Assembly: GCA_949288455.1 (NCBI GenBank)
Contig: CASEKF010000036.1
Location: 14,049 to 78,048 of the forward strand
Length of the DNA: 64,000 bases
Source: an uncultured bacterium
Lineage (GTDB): Bacteria > Vulcanimicrobiota > CADAWZ01
Direction of reading: 5' to 3'
Shown: in pieces, positions 46,799-55,728 of the stretch
Layout of the letters: each line of letters begins with the position of its first letter
Position numbering within the stretch: position 1 is the first letter of the stretch
Notes under the pieces: generated by a model
Database searches by the model: none
The model's input: the letters and a program-made list of their open reading frames with translations, nothing else
Told to the model about the DNA's origin: nothing
Translations under genes and position numbers: made by a program

Positions 46799-48120
46799 TA
46801 CCGTAAAAGTTCCATATTAAAATTTTTAAGCCAAGAAGAAATACCTGAAGAATCGCCCGTTCCTATAATGACTTTCCAACCGGTCTTTTCCTCTACGCTC
46901 TTTTTTAAAGAAGCCACATGCGAACATATTACTAAAGTCCTGTGAGAAACTTTATCTCCTATTCCCGTTTCCCTCAAAGTTTTATCAATAATTTCCGCGT
47001 TAAATTTATCAGCTGCCCAAGCCGTAAGCAAAGACGTTCCGCCGGTATCGGCTATCAAAAGCCAAACCGGCTTTCTGCTTACCTCTATTTCAGACGAAAC
47101 AAGAAAATGAGTAAGAGAAAAATTAGTAGTTATAAAAACGGGAGAAGTATTATCCGGCTCGTTTATCTTATAAATTCCGGGTTCAACTTGAGCGGGTCTT
47201 CTGGGATCGGAGTAAACGTTGGACGAAAGAGTCAACAAAGGCAAAAGGCTCGCCGGTTCCGAAAACGGAAGAACGATGCAGCCGGCATATCTCATCAGCG
47301 CGGCACAAGCAGATATAAGCCGTACGTCTTCGTCTATAATATCGTTAAGCATATAAACGAACGGATAGGTTCTCTGCCTGAAATATACCGCGGAACGTCT
47401 TGACGCGGAAGAAGCTATAAGTCGTTCTTTCAAAGTTGAATGTAAAGAAAAGAAAATATTTTTTACATTCTTACATTCCAGTTTATCCGCTTCTGAATGT
47501 AACTCTTCAAAAGAAGACGCAAAAAGGGCAACGGCGCATTCGTAATTTATGCTCCAGTCGATTATATTATCGCACGACGCGCCTCGACATATAATTAAAG
47601 GTTTTCTATCCGGAGAGGCTTTTAACGCTTCCCCTATTATTTCAGGTTCGTCAGCTATCAAAATTAAAGCCTTATTTCTTGGCGAAAGACGCGCGGCCGC
47701 GGCAAAATCGCCTCCAGAATGTCTTATCGCCACGGCGTCGACGGAGAACGTCACCCCGGCCCGTTCCATTTTAAAATCGGCAATACTACGAGATTGAACA
47801 GTAAAGTTGTCTATATTAGAATCTTCAATAGAAACGGCAAGACAAGGTTTATTGTAAAAAGTCTCCTCATGTCGATAGATTACTTTTTCCGCTCCGACTT
47901 TAATTAAAGCTTCGCCTGAGCCGAAAACGACTTCTCTAACCGGGGTAAGAGAAGCTTCGCTAATCTGAAGCTTAAGTTGTTCCGACATATCAGGGCATTG
48001 CTCAGCTTTCGTTTTCCCGGAAGATAAAGCCATAGCAAACGCAAGACATGCTCCATATCCGCATTTTTTACAATTAGTTTTTGGAAGCAGCTTATATATT
48101 TGAAGACCTGTCATTCCCAT
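46798..48120 (-). CDS. acsC: Corrinoid iron-sulfur protein large subunit
   Basis: The 440-residue gamma subunit binds a low-potential [4Fe-4S] cluster at its N-terminus and cobalamin at its C-terminus. The cluster cysteines are 17, 20, 25 and 42 (TNCKKCGYGACLAFAMAL, then EQCPDM), with correct spacing. The middle TIM barrel has RHEETFYNKPCLAVSIED and the C-terminal B12 part has LLIADTGGTSLLTAWAADKF and GDKVSHRTLVICSHVASLK. With acsD it forms the methyl carrier of the Wood-Ljungdahl pathway. Genes run acsC, activator, acsD. The upstream 327 bases are shared with a divergent gene. Confidence 0.92.
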   Translation of the reverse strand: MGMTGLQIYKLLPKTNCKKCGYGACLAFAMALSSGKTKAEQCPDMSEQLKLQISEASLTPVREVVFGSGEALIKVGAEKVIYRHEETFYNKPCLAVSIEDSNIDNFTVQSRSIADFKMERAGVTFSVDAVAIRHSGGDFAAAARLSPRNKALILIADEPEIIGEALKASPDRKPLIICRGASCDNIIDWSINYECAVALFASSFEELHSEADKLECKNVKNIFFSLHSTLKERLIASSASRRSAVYFRQRTYPFVYMLNDIIDEDVRLISACAALMRYAGCIVLPFSEPASLLPLLTLSSNVYSDPRRPAQVEPGIYKINEPDNTSPVFITTNFSLTHFLVSSEIEVSRKPVWLLIADTGGTSLLTAWAADKFNAEIIDKTLRETGIGDKVSHRTLVICSHVASLKKSVEEKTGWKVIIGTGDSSGISSWLKNFNMELLR

Positions 48121-48447
48121 ATTCTTTATATTATCCTCTATGTTTTCTTCTATACTTATCTTAGGCGTAATCTTATAACAAACCGGCCAAAATTAAACCG
48201 CGCCTACAAATTTAATAAATCAGCGACGCGAAACTTAAAATGTCTTTTCAATATTAAGTTAATAAACACCTTCTAATAAAAACGCCGACGTTTATTTATC
48301 AACGCTCTTGAAAATAAAATAGCTTTACTAAACTAACGATACATACTTTCTATCTTATTATTTAATTAGGAGAAGTCCGTAAATAACAAGGATAAGAAAA
48401 AACAATCGGAGAATTTTAGAGAAGGAATATTATGTGCAGAGGTTTAT
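48121..48447. other. Divergent intergenic region, no feature recognised
   Basis: This 327-base gap separates acsC (-) from the PilZ-domain gene (+). I found no clear -35/-10 pair, no cobalamin riboswitch core and no strong hairpin. Promoters for both genes should lie here. Confidence 0.4.
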
Positions 48448-49629
48448 ATGTATTATAAGTCTATATCTAAAGAGCAGGCAAGACAATTAGCTATGCCCTT
48501 AGAGCCTTTCACGCCGAATAATATAGAATCCAGAATGGATCAAGTTTTCGGATTCGGCAGATGGTCGTCAGAATGCTCTCATGACTTGTTATGCGCTATA
48601 AGCGTTCCGCTTATAGGACCGAGAGGCGAAGAAACTCAAACGGCTATATCTTTATGGCTGACAAAAAATACGATAACTATTCCTACCGAAGACGGCGAAC
48701 TTACTTCAAGAACTTCATATGTGCTCGCTCCGGTTGCAAGCGAAGAAGATCAAGAGGCAAACGAAAGGCTTGCCTTCCTTAATACGGCTTACAGAGTCCT
48801 TGGAGTCGGAACTCAAGGAGAAGCTAAAACGCTGTCTAAAGACGACAATATATTATTCAAAAAAATGTTCTTGTCCGAAAGAATCAACGATTTCATAGTC
48901 GACGATACGGCTTTAAAAGTACTCATAGCCCAGCAAGAGGAAGAAGAACCCGAAGAAGAACCTTCTCCTTCTTCGGGCACAAATCAATTTGAAGCCGTAC
49001 AAGCTTATATTACTTCGGAACGCCAGACGCAAGAAGTTAATTTCTTTGTGCTTGACTTTTCAAGCAGCGGATTAAAAATAGTTACTTCTTCCAATTTTCC
49101 GAATGACAGAGCATTTAACATGTCTTTAAAAACCGACGATAATCTCGCTCTATGGTGCGAAGTAGCCTGGAAACACGAAATATGGAAAAATCTATACCAT
49201 ATGGGCATAAATTTTAAAAGACTGCAATTAGATAAATTTGAAAAATTGTGCAAATACCTGGAAATATTTATGCCCGCAAAAGTCAAAAACATGGTAAAAA
49301 CGGCTAAAACCATCCCGGTAGAATTTGATCTTTGGAAAGAAACTAAAAGATTTCCGGCGTTCTTATACGGTATATCTTCAAATTCCATCTCGATAATCTA
49401 TCCGGCGTTTTTAAAAACAGGAATGAGAATTAACGCAAAATTATATCCTTTTCAAAAAAGCTCTCCGATAGACTGCGGACTAATAGTTACAAGCTCAAAA
49501 CTAATAAAAGGCGGAGGAAGTCAAACGACGCTCCAAATACTGTATATAGACGAAGCTAACTCCGAACGTCTGGAAAGCTTTATACGTTCCTGCGTCATGG
49601 ACGACAGAAGATCTAAAAAACTGGAATAA
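48448..49629 (+). CDS. PilZ-domain protein with a possible Rad52-like N-terminus
   Basis: Residues 1-135 (ESRMDQVFGFGRWSSECSHD, later AFLNTAYRVLGVGTQ) resemble the Rad52/DdrA single-strand annealing pattern of RxxxVFGxxGW plus a late A-x-x-x-LG segment; this is a weak match. An acidic linker (EEEEPEEEPSPSSG) follows. A PilZ domain at about 195-285 has DFSSSGLKI (the DxSxxG motif) but no clear RxxxR, and a second PilZ-like beta domain fills the C-terminus (FPAFLYGISSNSISIIYP). PilZ domains bind cyclic-di-GMP; loss of RxxxR makes binding doubtful. AGAGG precedes the ATG. The gene is monocistronic with its own terminator. Confidence 0.65.
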   Translation: MYYKSISKEQARQLAMPLEPFTPNNIESRMDQVFGFGRWSSECSHDLLCAISVPLIGPRGEETQTAISLWLTKNTITIPTEDGELTSRTSYVLAPVASEEDQEANERLAFLNTAYRVLGVGTQGEAKTLSKDDNILFKKMFLSERINDFIVDDTALKVLIAQQEEEEPEEEPSPSSGTNQFEAVQAYITSERQTQEVNFFVLDFSSSGLKIVTSSNFPNDRAFNMSLKTDDNLALWCEVAWKHEIWKNLYHMGINFKRLQLDKFEKLCKYLEIFMPAKVKNMVKTAKTIPVEFDLWKETKRFPAFLYGISSNSISIIYPAFLKTGMRINAKLYPFQKSSPIDCGLIVTSSKLIKGGGSQTTLQILYIDEANSERLESFIRSCVMDDRRSKKLE

Positions 49630-49705
49630 TTCGCCTAAATAAACAACGGCTTACGACGCTGGAAAGAAAAAGCCAAATTTTCAATCTTAAATAAAACTTA
49701 ACGGA

Positions 49706-49765
49706 ATATAAAAAAATTGTGAGAGAATCATTAAATGAAATGATTCTCTCACAATTTTTTTATAT
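49706..49765. terminator. 25-bp perfect hairpin, bidirectional terminator
   Basis: Arms at 49706-49730 and 49741-49765 are exact complements around a 10-base loop, with A-run and T-run at the base. It serves the convergent PilZ (+) and clostripain-type (-) genes. Confidence 0.9.
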
Positions 49766-49815
49766 ATTATCCGTCTATATTGCCAATTGCAACATAATTT
49801 ATATCAATATAACAT

Positions 49816-51072
49816 TTACGGTTTGTCAAGCCATTTCATAGCTTCGTCCCATTTAGTGTCTTTTGCGAACTGCAGATCCGCATAGCCTTCTTTCTTGACT
49901 CCGGAAGGAGATATTTCAAGGGAAAGCCCATGAGCTCCATTTTCGGCAGAGCTATGCTGTTCGGCAATCACGGCCTCTTTTAAAGCGGCCTGCATCTCTT
50001 TAGCCGCGGCTTTAAGTTTTTCGTCCTTTATGGAAGGCTCTTTTATCAATTTATCCGCAAAATCGTATTGATCTTTAAAACCATACCAACTTTTTGTTTT
50101 CTTAGCGATATTTTTTATAGTCTCTTTATTGACAGAACTGTCCATAAGAACTTGAGCAAATTTATCGGTAGCCGCAGTAAGATCTTTAACTTTAGCCAAA
50201 TCTATAGCCGCAAGCGTAGAAATACTAGGAAATCCATGGCTATCGTTAACCATTTTCATAGCCACGTCTTCAGGCGCAATGTCAAATCTTTGATCAAGAG
50301 CGTTTTTCATAGCTTCTGCAGTTTTACTTGAGAAGATTTTCGAATAAGGCCATCCGTCTCCGCCTTCAACATTCTGGGAAGCTACCATAAAATCTCCTAC
50401 TGAAGAAAGTTCATGAGCTACCTCGGTTGAAGCCATAAGACAAGCGTCAAAACCTATTATGTCGATTCTTTCTCCGGTTTTCTTTTCAGCGTCCGCAATA
50501 GCGCTTTTTAAATCCGGAGTAGAAGCGAAACCGCCATGCGATTCATCCTCGAGAGCTCCAGGCCATCCCGCTCCATGATCCGACATAACCAGCATATAAT
50601 TTTCCGCGGGGAATTCCTTTATGCCCCATTGAATAAACTCGGACAATACCTTGGGATCAGACATGTTCACATGTCCAAGATCCGCAAGGGCAGGAGAATT
50701 AATCGTAGACTTATCGTTATCCTGAGTTAAATAAAATCTCTTGCAGCCTTCCCAGCCTCCGCTTAACGAAGAAGGCTTTTCTCCTCTGTCAAGCTGAACG
50801 ACTAAATTCATATTATTAGAAGAGCCGACGCTTTCTAACTCCGCTACGTCCCTGACTAAAGCGCTTTCTAAGTTATTATCAGCGGCAGAATAAAGTAAGA
50901 CGGTCCATTTTTTCTTTGTCTTTTCCACTGAATCGCTGCCGCCAATAGAGACGCTATCCCCGGCAGCCGGAGCAGCCGCATGCTTGGACTCTGCCGCATC
51001 AGACTTATCGGCTTTAACCGAAGGAAAGGCATAATTATTTGCAAAATTAACGGAACCTATATTATTTGCCAT
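49816..51072 (-). CDS. Clostripain-family (C11) cysteine peptidase
   Basis: The 418-residue protein contains a C11 caspase-like domain: WTVLLYSAADNNLESALVRD, the catalytic His in YMLVMSDHGAGWPG, and the catalytic Cys in IDIIGFDACLMAS. C11 proteases cut after Arg or Lys and are usually exported. There is no Sec signal peptide. The chain starts MANNIGSVNFANNYAFPS and passes through an Ala/Asp/Lys-rich linker ending GDSVSIGGSDSVEK before the enzyme domain. AGGAGA lies upstream of the ATG. It is next to the alpha-amylase gene, which has a similar N-terminus, but a terminator lies between them. Confidence 0.9.
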   Translation of the reverse strand: MANNIGSVNFANNYAFPSVKADKSDAAESKHAAAPAAGDSVSIGGSDSVEKTKKKWTVLLYSAADNNLESALVRDVAELESVGSSNNMNLVVQLDRGEKPSSLSGGWEGCKRFYLTQDNDKSTINSPALADLGHVNMSDPKVLSEFIQWGIKEFPAENYMLVMSDHGAGWPGALEDESHGGFASTPDLKSAIADAEKKTGERIDIIGFDACLMASTEVAHELSSVGDFMVASQNVEGGDGWPYSKIFSSKTAEAMKNALDQRFDIAPEDVAMKMVNDSHGFPSISTLAAIDLAKVKDLTAATDKFAQVLMDSSVNKETIKNIAKKTKSWYGFKDQYDFADKLIKEPSIKDEKLKAAAKEMQAALKEAVIAEQHSSAENGAHGLSLEISPSGVKKEGYADLQFAKDTKWDEAMKWLDKP

Positions 51073-51410
51073 TTCGTCTACTTCTCCTTAAACTAGTTAA
51101 TCGATTTGCATCTTTTATTATAAATAATGAATATAAATTTATTTTAATTATACACTATGACAGCTATAAAGTTAAATTAACAAATTGTTAAATGATAACC
51201 GCAAATAATAACCGGCACAACAAAAAGGCGCTCTCACTCTAAAAAATATTTATTTTTTAGATAAAATTTAGCCGCTTACAAATAAAACACCACGTAAAAT
51301 TTTAATCAAAAAGAGGAATATTCGCGATGAAAATTCCTCTTTAAAAACGATCGTTTATTTAAATTTCTAAGATGTCAACCTAACATTTATTTAAGAAACA
51401 ATCTAGGCAA
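51073..51410. other. Gene-free gap between protease and amylase genes
   Basis: This 338-base AT-rich region upstream of the clostripain-type gene holds the amylase terminator (listed separately) and a weak A/T hairpin near 51239-51261. No gene is seen. Confidence 0.45.
51310..51342 (-). terminator. Terminator after the alpha-amylase gene
   Basis: A 10-bp perfect stem (51310-51319 with 51333-51342) followed on the minus strand by a T-run lies about 70 bases after the amylase stop. Confidence 0.75.
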
Positions 51411-53678
51411 TTATTTCACGGGAACAAATATACCGGGACGTTTTGCCGCTATATTAGCGCATATCTTGCCTCCTTTAACGGTAACCGTATCGCCGGTCAT
51501 CAAATCCTTCATTACCGTTCCGTCTTTAATGCCGCTCTCAGGTCTTATCGGAATTTCTCTGTATTCGCTATTGTGGGCGTTATTAAGAATTACGATAGCC
51601 TCCTGTTCCGGACACTGACGAGAGAAAGCGAATACTTTATCGTCTTGCCACATCTCAAGCATATTCCCTTCGCGAAGAGCAGGATTTTCCTGTCTTATGG
51701 AAGTAAGCTGCTTAAAGTATTCCAGCAATTCAGGATCTTTATTCCATTCCATATCGTCTCTATTATGAATTTCGCCCATAATGTCGCATCCGCCGTCCAT
51801 ACCGATTTCAGTTCCATAATAGATAGTAGGAATTCTATTGATAGTCATAGCGAAAGCAAGACCCGCTTTCAGACGATCCTTATTGCCTCCGGCTTCGCTA
51901 AGGAATCTTGGAGTATCGTGGTTATCCAAAAATACGGACATCATTTCGGGATGTTCATATTTTTCCGCGCATTCGGCAAGTTTATTGGCAAGGTTGCGCA
52001 TACTTCCGTCTTTAGCAAAAACGTCGACCATCGTGAAGTGCAGAGGATAATCAAAAAGAGAATCCATATTGGCGGATTGGTAATTGTTCAACTTCGCCGG
52101 ATTGCCGTCAAAACATTCCCCTACCATAAAGAAATCGTCTCCGGCATATTTATGCATCTCGTCGGTAAATTTACTCCAGAAGGAAACGGGAACGTTCTTA
52201 ACCGCGTCGAGTCTAAAACCGTCTATTCCTTTATCAACCCAGAATTTAGCGACGTCTAGCAAATATTTTTCAACTTCCGGATTTTCCTGCGCAAGATCCG
52301 GAAGACCGAACATAGAACCGTTTTCAGCCTGATAAGGATCATCGAAGTCCTGAATATCACCGATATTATGATACCAAGTGTCCTTCTTTTCAGGATCTTT
52401 ATAGAACGGATGTTCCCAAGCCGTATGGTTTAAAGGAATATCCAGAATAATCTTCATATCTTTCTTGTGAGCCGTTTCGACTAATTCCGTGAATTTTTCC
52501 ATAGAGCCTACATGCTCATCGGTAGAATAAAAATCAATCGGCCAATAACCATGATACCCGTCAGAATCAAAGAACTCAGTTTGATTCTTCATAACCGGAG
52601 TAAGCCATATTGCCGTCGCTCCGGTATCTTTGATATAATCTAAATTATCAATTATTCCCTGAAGGTCTCCGCCGTGATAACGCTTAGGATTGTCAAGCTC
52701 GACGTCCATATTATTAGTCTTATCTCCGTCGGCAAATCGGTCTGTCATCACGAAATAAATAATGTCGTTGCGCCATTTCTCTATCGGTCTGCTTCCGTCG
52801 CTCATGCCGGCATCTTTCAAAGTATCGATGAAAGCCGAAAGTTTTCCGGAATCCCAAGATTTATTGCCGGGATAATCAAGAGAATCGGTGACCTGTTTTA
52901 CAAAGTCTTTCGCCGTGAAAGGCTGAACTTGAAGCGGCTCCCCATCCTTCCAGCCTTTTTGACGAAGAATTTCCTTATCAAGAGAGAATTCAACGCTCGA
53001 AGAAGCCGGATCAAACTTAAGATTTTTCAAAAATCCTTTGTCAACGTTTCCGTTTTCGTCAAGCACCGAGAAGTTTTTCTCGTCATATCCGCACAAAGCT
53101 AGATTCCAAGGAGAAGAAGTAGTTCCGGGAATTTCGTCCGGAAGAGCCAGCTTGCCCCCGGGAACGCCTAAGTTAAGCAAAAGATAAGTGTCTAAATGTC
53201 CGTTTTGCGCTCCGGCTTGAAGTTCTTTCATAGTTACCTTGAAAGTATAAGGTTCCGCCGGGGATCCCTCTTTAGCTGACACTGACACTATATCGCGGCT
53301 CTTATCCATACCGTCGTTCAAAAGATAATTATCTCCGCTTTTTACTCCTTTAAAAGCTTCTAAGCCCTCTCCGTCAAGAAGAGCTATAGAAGCGGGAGGG
53401 GCGGAAACTGACGCTGCGGAAGCTTGCTTTGCCGGAGCGGCTGCCTTAGAGGCAACATGCCGTTCCGCTGCCGAAGCTTTACTTTCCGATTTACTGGAAG
53501 TCTTTGCAGCAGAAGTTTTAACTCCAGAGCTTTTACGTTCTTGTTTCGGAAGAGTTATACTGACAAAATCGGCCGCAGGTTCAATATTAGACGACTGACT
53601 GCTTACAGGAGCCGAAGCAGCCGGAGCAGAAGCCGTAGGTATAGAATTTACGCCGTTAATTGAAGAACCTATAATCAT
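51411..53678 (-). CDS. Alpha-amylase family glycoside hydrolase (GH13)
   Basis: The catalytic barrel (about residues 305-660 of 755) has the GH13 regions: IPLNHTAWEHP, GIDGFRLDAVKNV with the nucleophile Asp, FMVGECFDG with the acid/base Glu, and VFLDNHDTPR. A C-terminal beta domain follows. The 300-residue N-terminal part includes a domain with SPWNLALCGYDEKNF of starch-binding or immunoglobulin-like look. There is no Sec signal peptide; instead the protein starts MIIGSSINGVNSIPTASAP and runs through about 100 residues rich in Ala, Ser, Pro and Lys. The enzyme would cut starch or glycogen chains; MalQ at 7.5 kb could use the products. AGGAGG precedes the ATG. Confidence 0.92.
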   Translation of the reverse strand: MIIGSSINGVNSIPTASAPAASAPVSSQSSNIEPAADFVSITLPKQERKSSGVKTSAAKTSSKSESKASAAERHVASKAAAPAKQASAASVSAPPASIALLDGEGLEAFKGVKSGDNYLLNDGMDKSRDIVSVSAKEGSPAEPYTFKVTMKELQAGAQNGHLDTYLLLNLGVPGGKLALPDEIPGTTSSPWNLALCGYDEKNFSVLDENGNVDKGFLKNLKFDPASSSVEFSLDKEILRQKGWKDGEPLQVQPFTAKDFVKQVTDSLDYPGNKSWDSGKLSAFIDTLKDAGMSDGSRPIEKWRNDIIYFVMTDRFADGDKTNNMDVELDNPKRYHGGDLQGIIDNLDYIKDTGATAIWLTPVMKNQTEFFDSDGYHGYWPIDFYSTDEHVGSMEKFTELVETAHKKDMKIILDIPLNHTAWEHPFYKDPEKKDTWYHNIGDIQDFDDPYQAENGSMFGLPDLAQENPEVEKYLLDVAKFWVDKGIDGFRLDAVKNVPVSFWSKFTDEMHKYAGDDFFMVGECFDGNPAKLNNYQSANMDSLFDYPLHFTMVDVFAKDGSMRNLANKLAECAEKYEHPEMMSVFLDNHDTPRFLSEAGGNKDRLKAGLAFAMTINRIPTIYYGTEIGMDGGCDIMGEIHNRDDMEWNKDPELLEYFKQLTSIRQENPALREGNMLEMWQDDKVFAFSRQCPEQEAIVILNNAHNSEYREIPIRPESGIKDGTVMKDLMTGDTVTVKGGKICANIAAKRPGIFVPVK

Positions 53679-53829
53679 CTTAAGCGAAACCTCCTAAACA
53701 TTCAATTGCTTAAAATTATATAAAATTACTTACATATTATTAAATAGTTCCAATTTCTTTGAATGAAATTATAACATATAAAAGTATATAGTAAAACATA
53801 ATTAATGTAAACAATATGTTAACAAGAAG

Positions 53830-55440
53830 TCATTTTTTGCGTTTTTTAAAATGAGATAAGATATATTTTGCAATATCTGAAATCTGCTCGATTTCCTTTG
53901 AAGAATTACCGTTTCTAATATAAAATTTCTCAATTTTTCCGCGTTTAGGATCAATCACTTTAGTGTAAAGAGGAGAGTCTGAAGGAGATACCGAAACAGC
54001 GCAAAGTTCTTTGCCGGAGACTATGGGAAACTCCACTTTAACATGTTTTGCAGTAAAGTCAATCCCGTAAGAATTATTGAGCAATTCTCTTAAGTGAAGT
54101 TCAAAACCGTCCTTATTGCCTCGATTCATCGTCGCATAATCTTTTTCAAGCCCCAAGGGCGTTCCGGAATCGTCGACTCCAATTATAAGCGTTCCTCCTT
54201 TTGCGTTTCCAAAAGCCCCGACCGTTTTAAGTATAACGTCCTCCAACTTAGTATTCTTAACTCCGGCTTCCATATCCCATCTAAGAGAAGACTTAAATTC
54301 CAAGCTATCTCCTTCCCCCGACGCTATAAGACGTTTCCAGTCTTTTTCAGAAGAGGGAACAGACGCAAATTTAACCATATCTTCTTCTCTTCTATGAATA
54401 ACAAGGACGGAGAAAAACATAGCGATGCCTAATCCGGCCACAATAAACGAGAGAGTAGTAAATAACGACAGATTGTTAGCCGGATTTTCTCTCATCTTCT
54501 GTTCAAATAAAACTATTCCTATATACATAGAAGAATCTCCGGAAAAAGGTTTTATATAATACAAAAGACCAAGTTCGGGCATTCTTACGGGAGCGGATAA
54601 GGAAGACCCTCTAGTCTTCAAATCGCTAACTATGGCTTGGGCTGATTTTTCGTCTATCGTCTCAGAAAGTTTAGAGCCTGAAAAAATATTCACGCCCTCG
54701 CCTTTGACGCTAATCATAAAAATTTGAAAATACTCTGAGAAAGGCATCGTTTCAAATTGTTTTATAACGTTGTCAAGACAAAAATTAACGGAAGCTTTTA
54801 TAACCTTTTCGCCTATTTTCCATTGCGTCGCAAAAGATAAGTGCTTTTCTTTAAAGATGGGATCGTCTTTCAGAACTTCCCAATCGATGCCGGCTTCAAA
54901 AAAAGTAAGTTCCTCGTCAGGAAAAGCGAAATCACGCTTATAGTAATCAGGGAGCGTTTCTACGGAAGACTTAAGCTTTCTCCCGGAATTATCAAATTCC
55001 ACGGTCTCATAAAATTCTCTATCGCCGTTTTTCATTCCAAATATTCTATATCCAAGCCATATATCGTCGTTCTTACGCACAAAAGCTACGAGTCTTTGCG
55101 AAGAATCGGAAATCACGCACCCGTTTATCTGAGAATATTGAGATAAAAGCGGAATAATCAGTAAAGAAAGAGTATCAGATGTATCTTCCTCGATTAAACT
55201 GTTTAAACTCCATTTTTTTATAATATTTAAAGCGTCGGAGGAAGGTCTTAAACATGACTGCATCTTATCGTTGACTTCTTCGGTTTGCAGCGTCATGGTA
55301 GAAATAGCGGCGGAAGCTCCCTTCGTAATTATCACTTTTATTACGCAAAACATAGAAAGACCAACCAGGAAAATAACGAAAGAAGAAATCAAAAGCATTA
55401 AATTTTTTCTTTTTAAATACTCTAAAAACTGAATTTTCAA
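53830..55440 (-). CDS. Membrane sensor with periplasmic domain and cytoplasmic AlbA_2 domain
   Basis: Two membrane helices (about residues 13-36 and 326-348) bracket a 290-residue extracytoplasmic domain of Cache-like layout. The cytoplasmic part (about 374-530) is an AlbA_2/Schlafen-type domain: SGEGDSLEFKSSLRW, GAFGNAKGGTLIIGVDDSG, ELLNNSYGIDF and FYIRNGNSSKEI. AlbA_2 domains occur in transcription regulators and in Schlafen-like nucleases. Coupling one directly to a membrane sensor replaces the usual kinase or cyclase output. The start is TTG with GGAGG ten bases upstream; no better start exists before the first helix. Ligand and target are unknown. Confidence 0.8.
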   Translation of the reverse strand: MKIQFLEYLKRKNLMLLISSFVIFLVGLSMFCVIKVIITKGASAAISTMTLQTEEVNDKMQSCLRPSSDALNIIKKWSLNSLIEEDTSDTLSLLIIPLLSQYSQINGCVISDSSQRLVAFVRKNDDIWLGYRIFGMKNGDREFYETVEFDNSGRKLKSSVETLPDYYKRDFAFPDEELTFFEAGIDWEVLKDDPIFKEKHLSFATQWKIGEKVIKASVNFCLDNVIKQFETMPFSEYFQIFMISVKGEGVNIFSGSKLSETIDEKSAQAIVSDLKTRGSSLSAPVRMPELGLLYYIKPFSGDSSMYIGIVLFEQKMRENPANNLSLFTTLSFIVAGLGIAMFFSVLVIHRREEDMVKFASVPSSEKDWKRLIASGEGDSLEFKSSLRWDMEAGVKNTKLEDVILKTVGAFGNAKGGTLIIGVDDSGTPLGLEKDYATMNRGNKDGFELHLRELLNNSYGIDFTAKHVKVEFPIVSGKELCAVSVSPSDSPLYTKVIDPKRGKIEKFYIRNGNSSKEIEQISDIAKYILSHFKKRKK

Positions 55441-55685
55441 ACTGTAAAAGCCTCCGCAAACAACAATATCTTAAAATTAAAAAAAGTCTAAAATCAAAGC
55501 TTAGACAATTAATATAATTTTAACACGCTCGAATTATCGCTTAACTTATTTCATTAGCGTTTTCAATGAATATTCCTTTTTCCCTTCAATAAAGACGACG
55601 GCTTAAGCAAATCTCAACCGAAGCGCAAAATAAGCAACGATATAAATACGACTTGTATAAATCCGCTAAAACTTAGGTTAATTTA

Positions 55686-55716
55686 AAATAAAAAGAGCCG
55701 GTTTATTATCCGACTC
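55686..55716 (-). terminator. Terminator after the metallo-beta-lactamase-fold gene
   Basis: A 7-bp stem with one G-T pair (55695-55701 with 55710-55716) runs into a T-rich tail on the minus strand, about 12 bases after the stop. Confidence 0.75.
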
Positions 55717-55728
55717 CTTTTGAAAACT

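Noticed and set aside
48121-48447. Cobalamin riboswitch upstream of acsC
   Set aside because: No B12-box-like conserved sequence was found on either strand of the gap.
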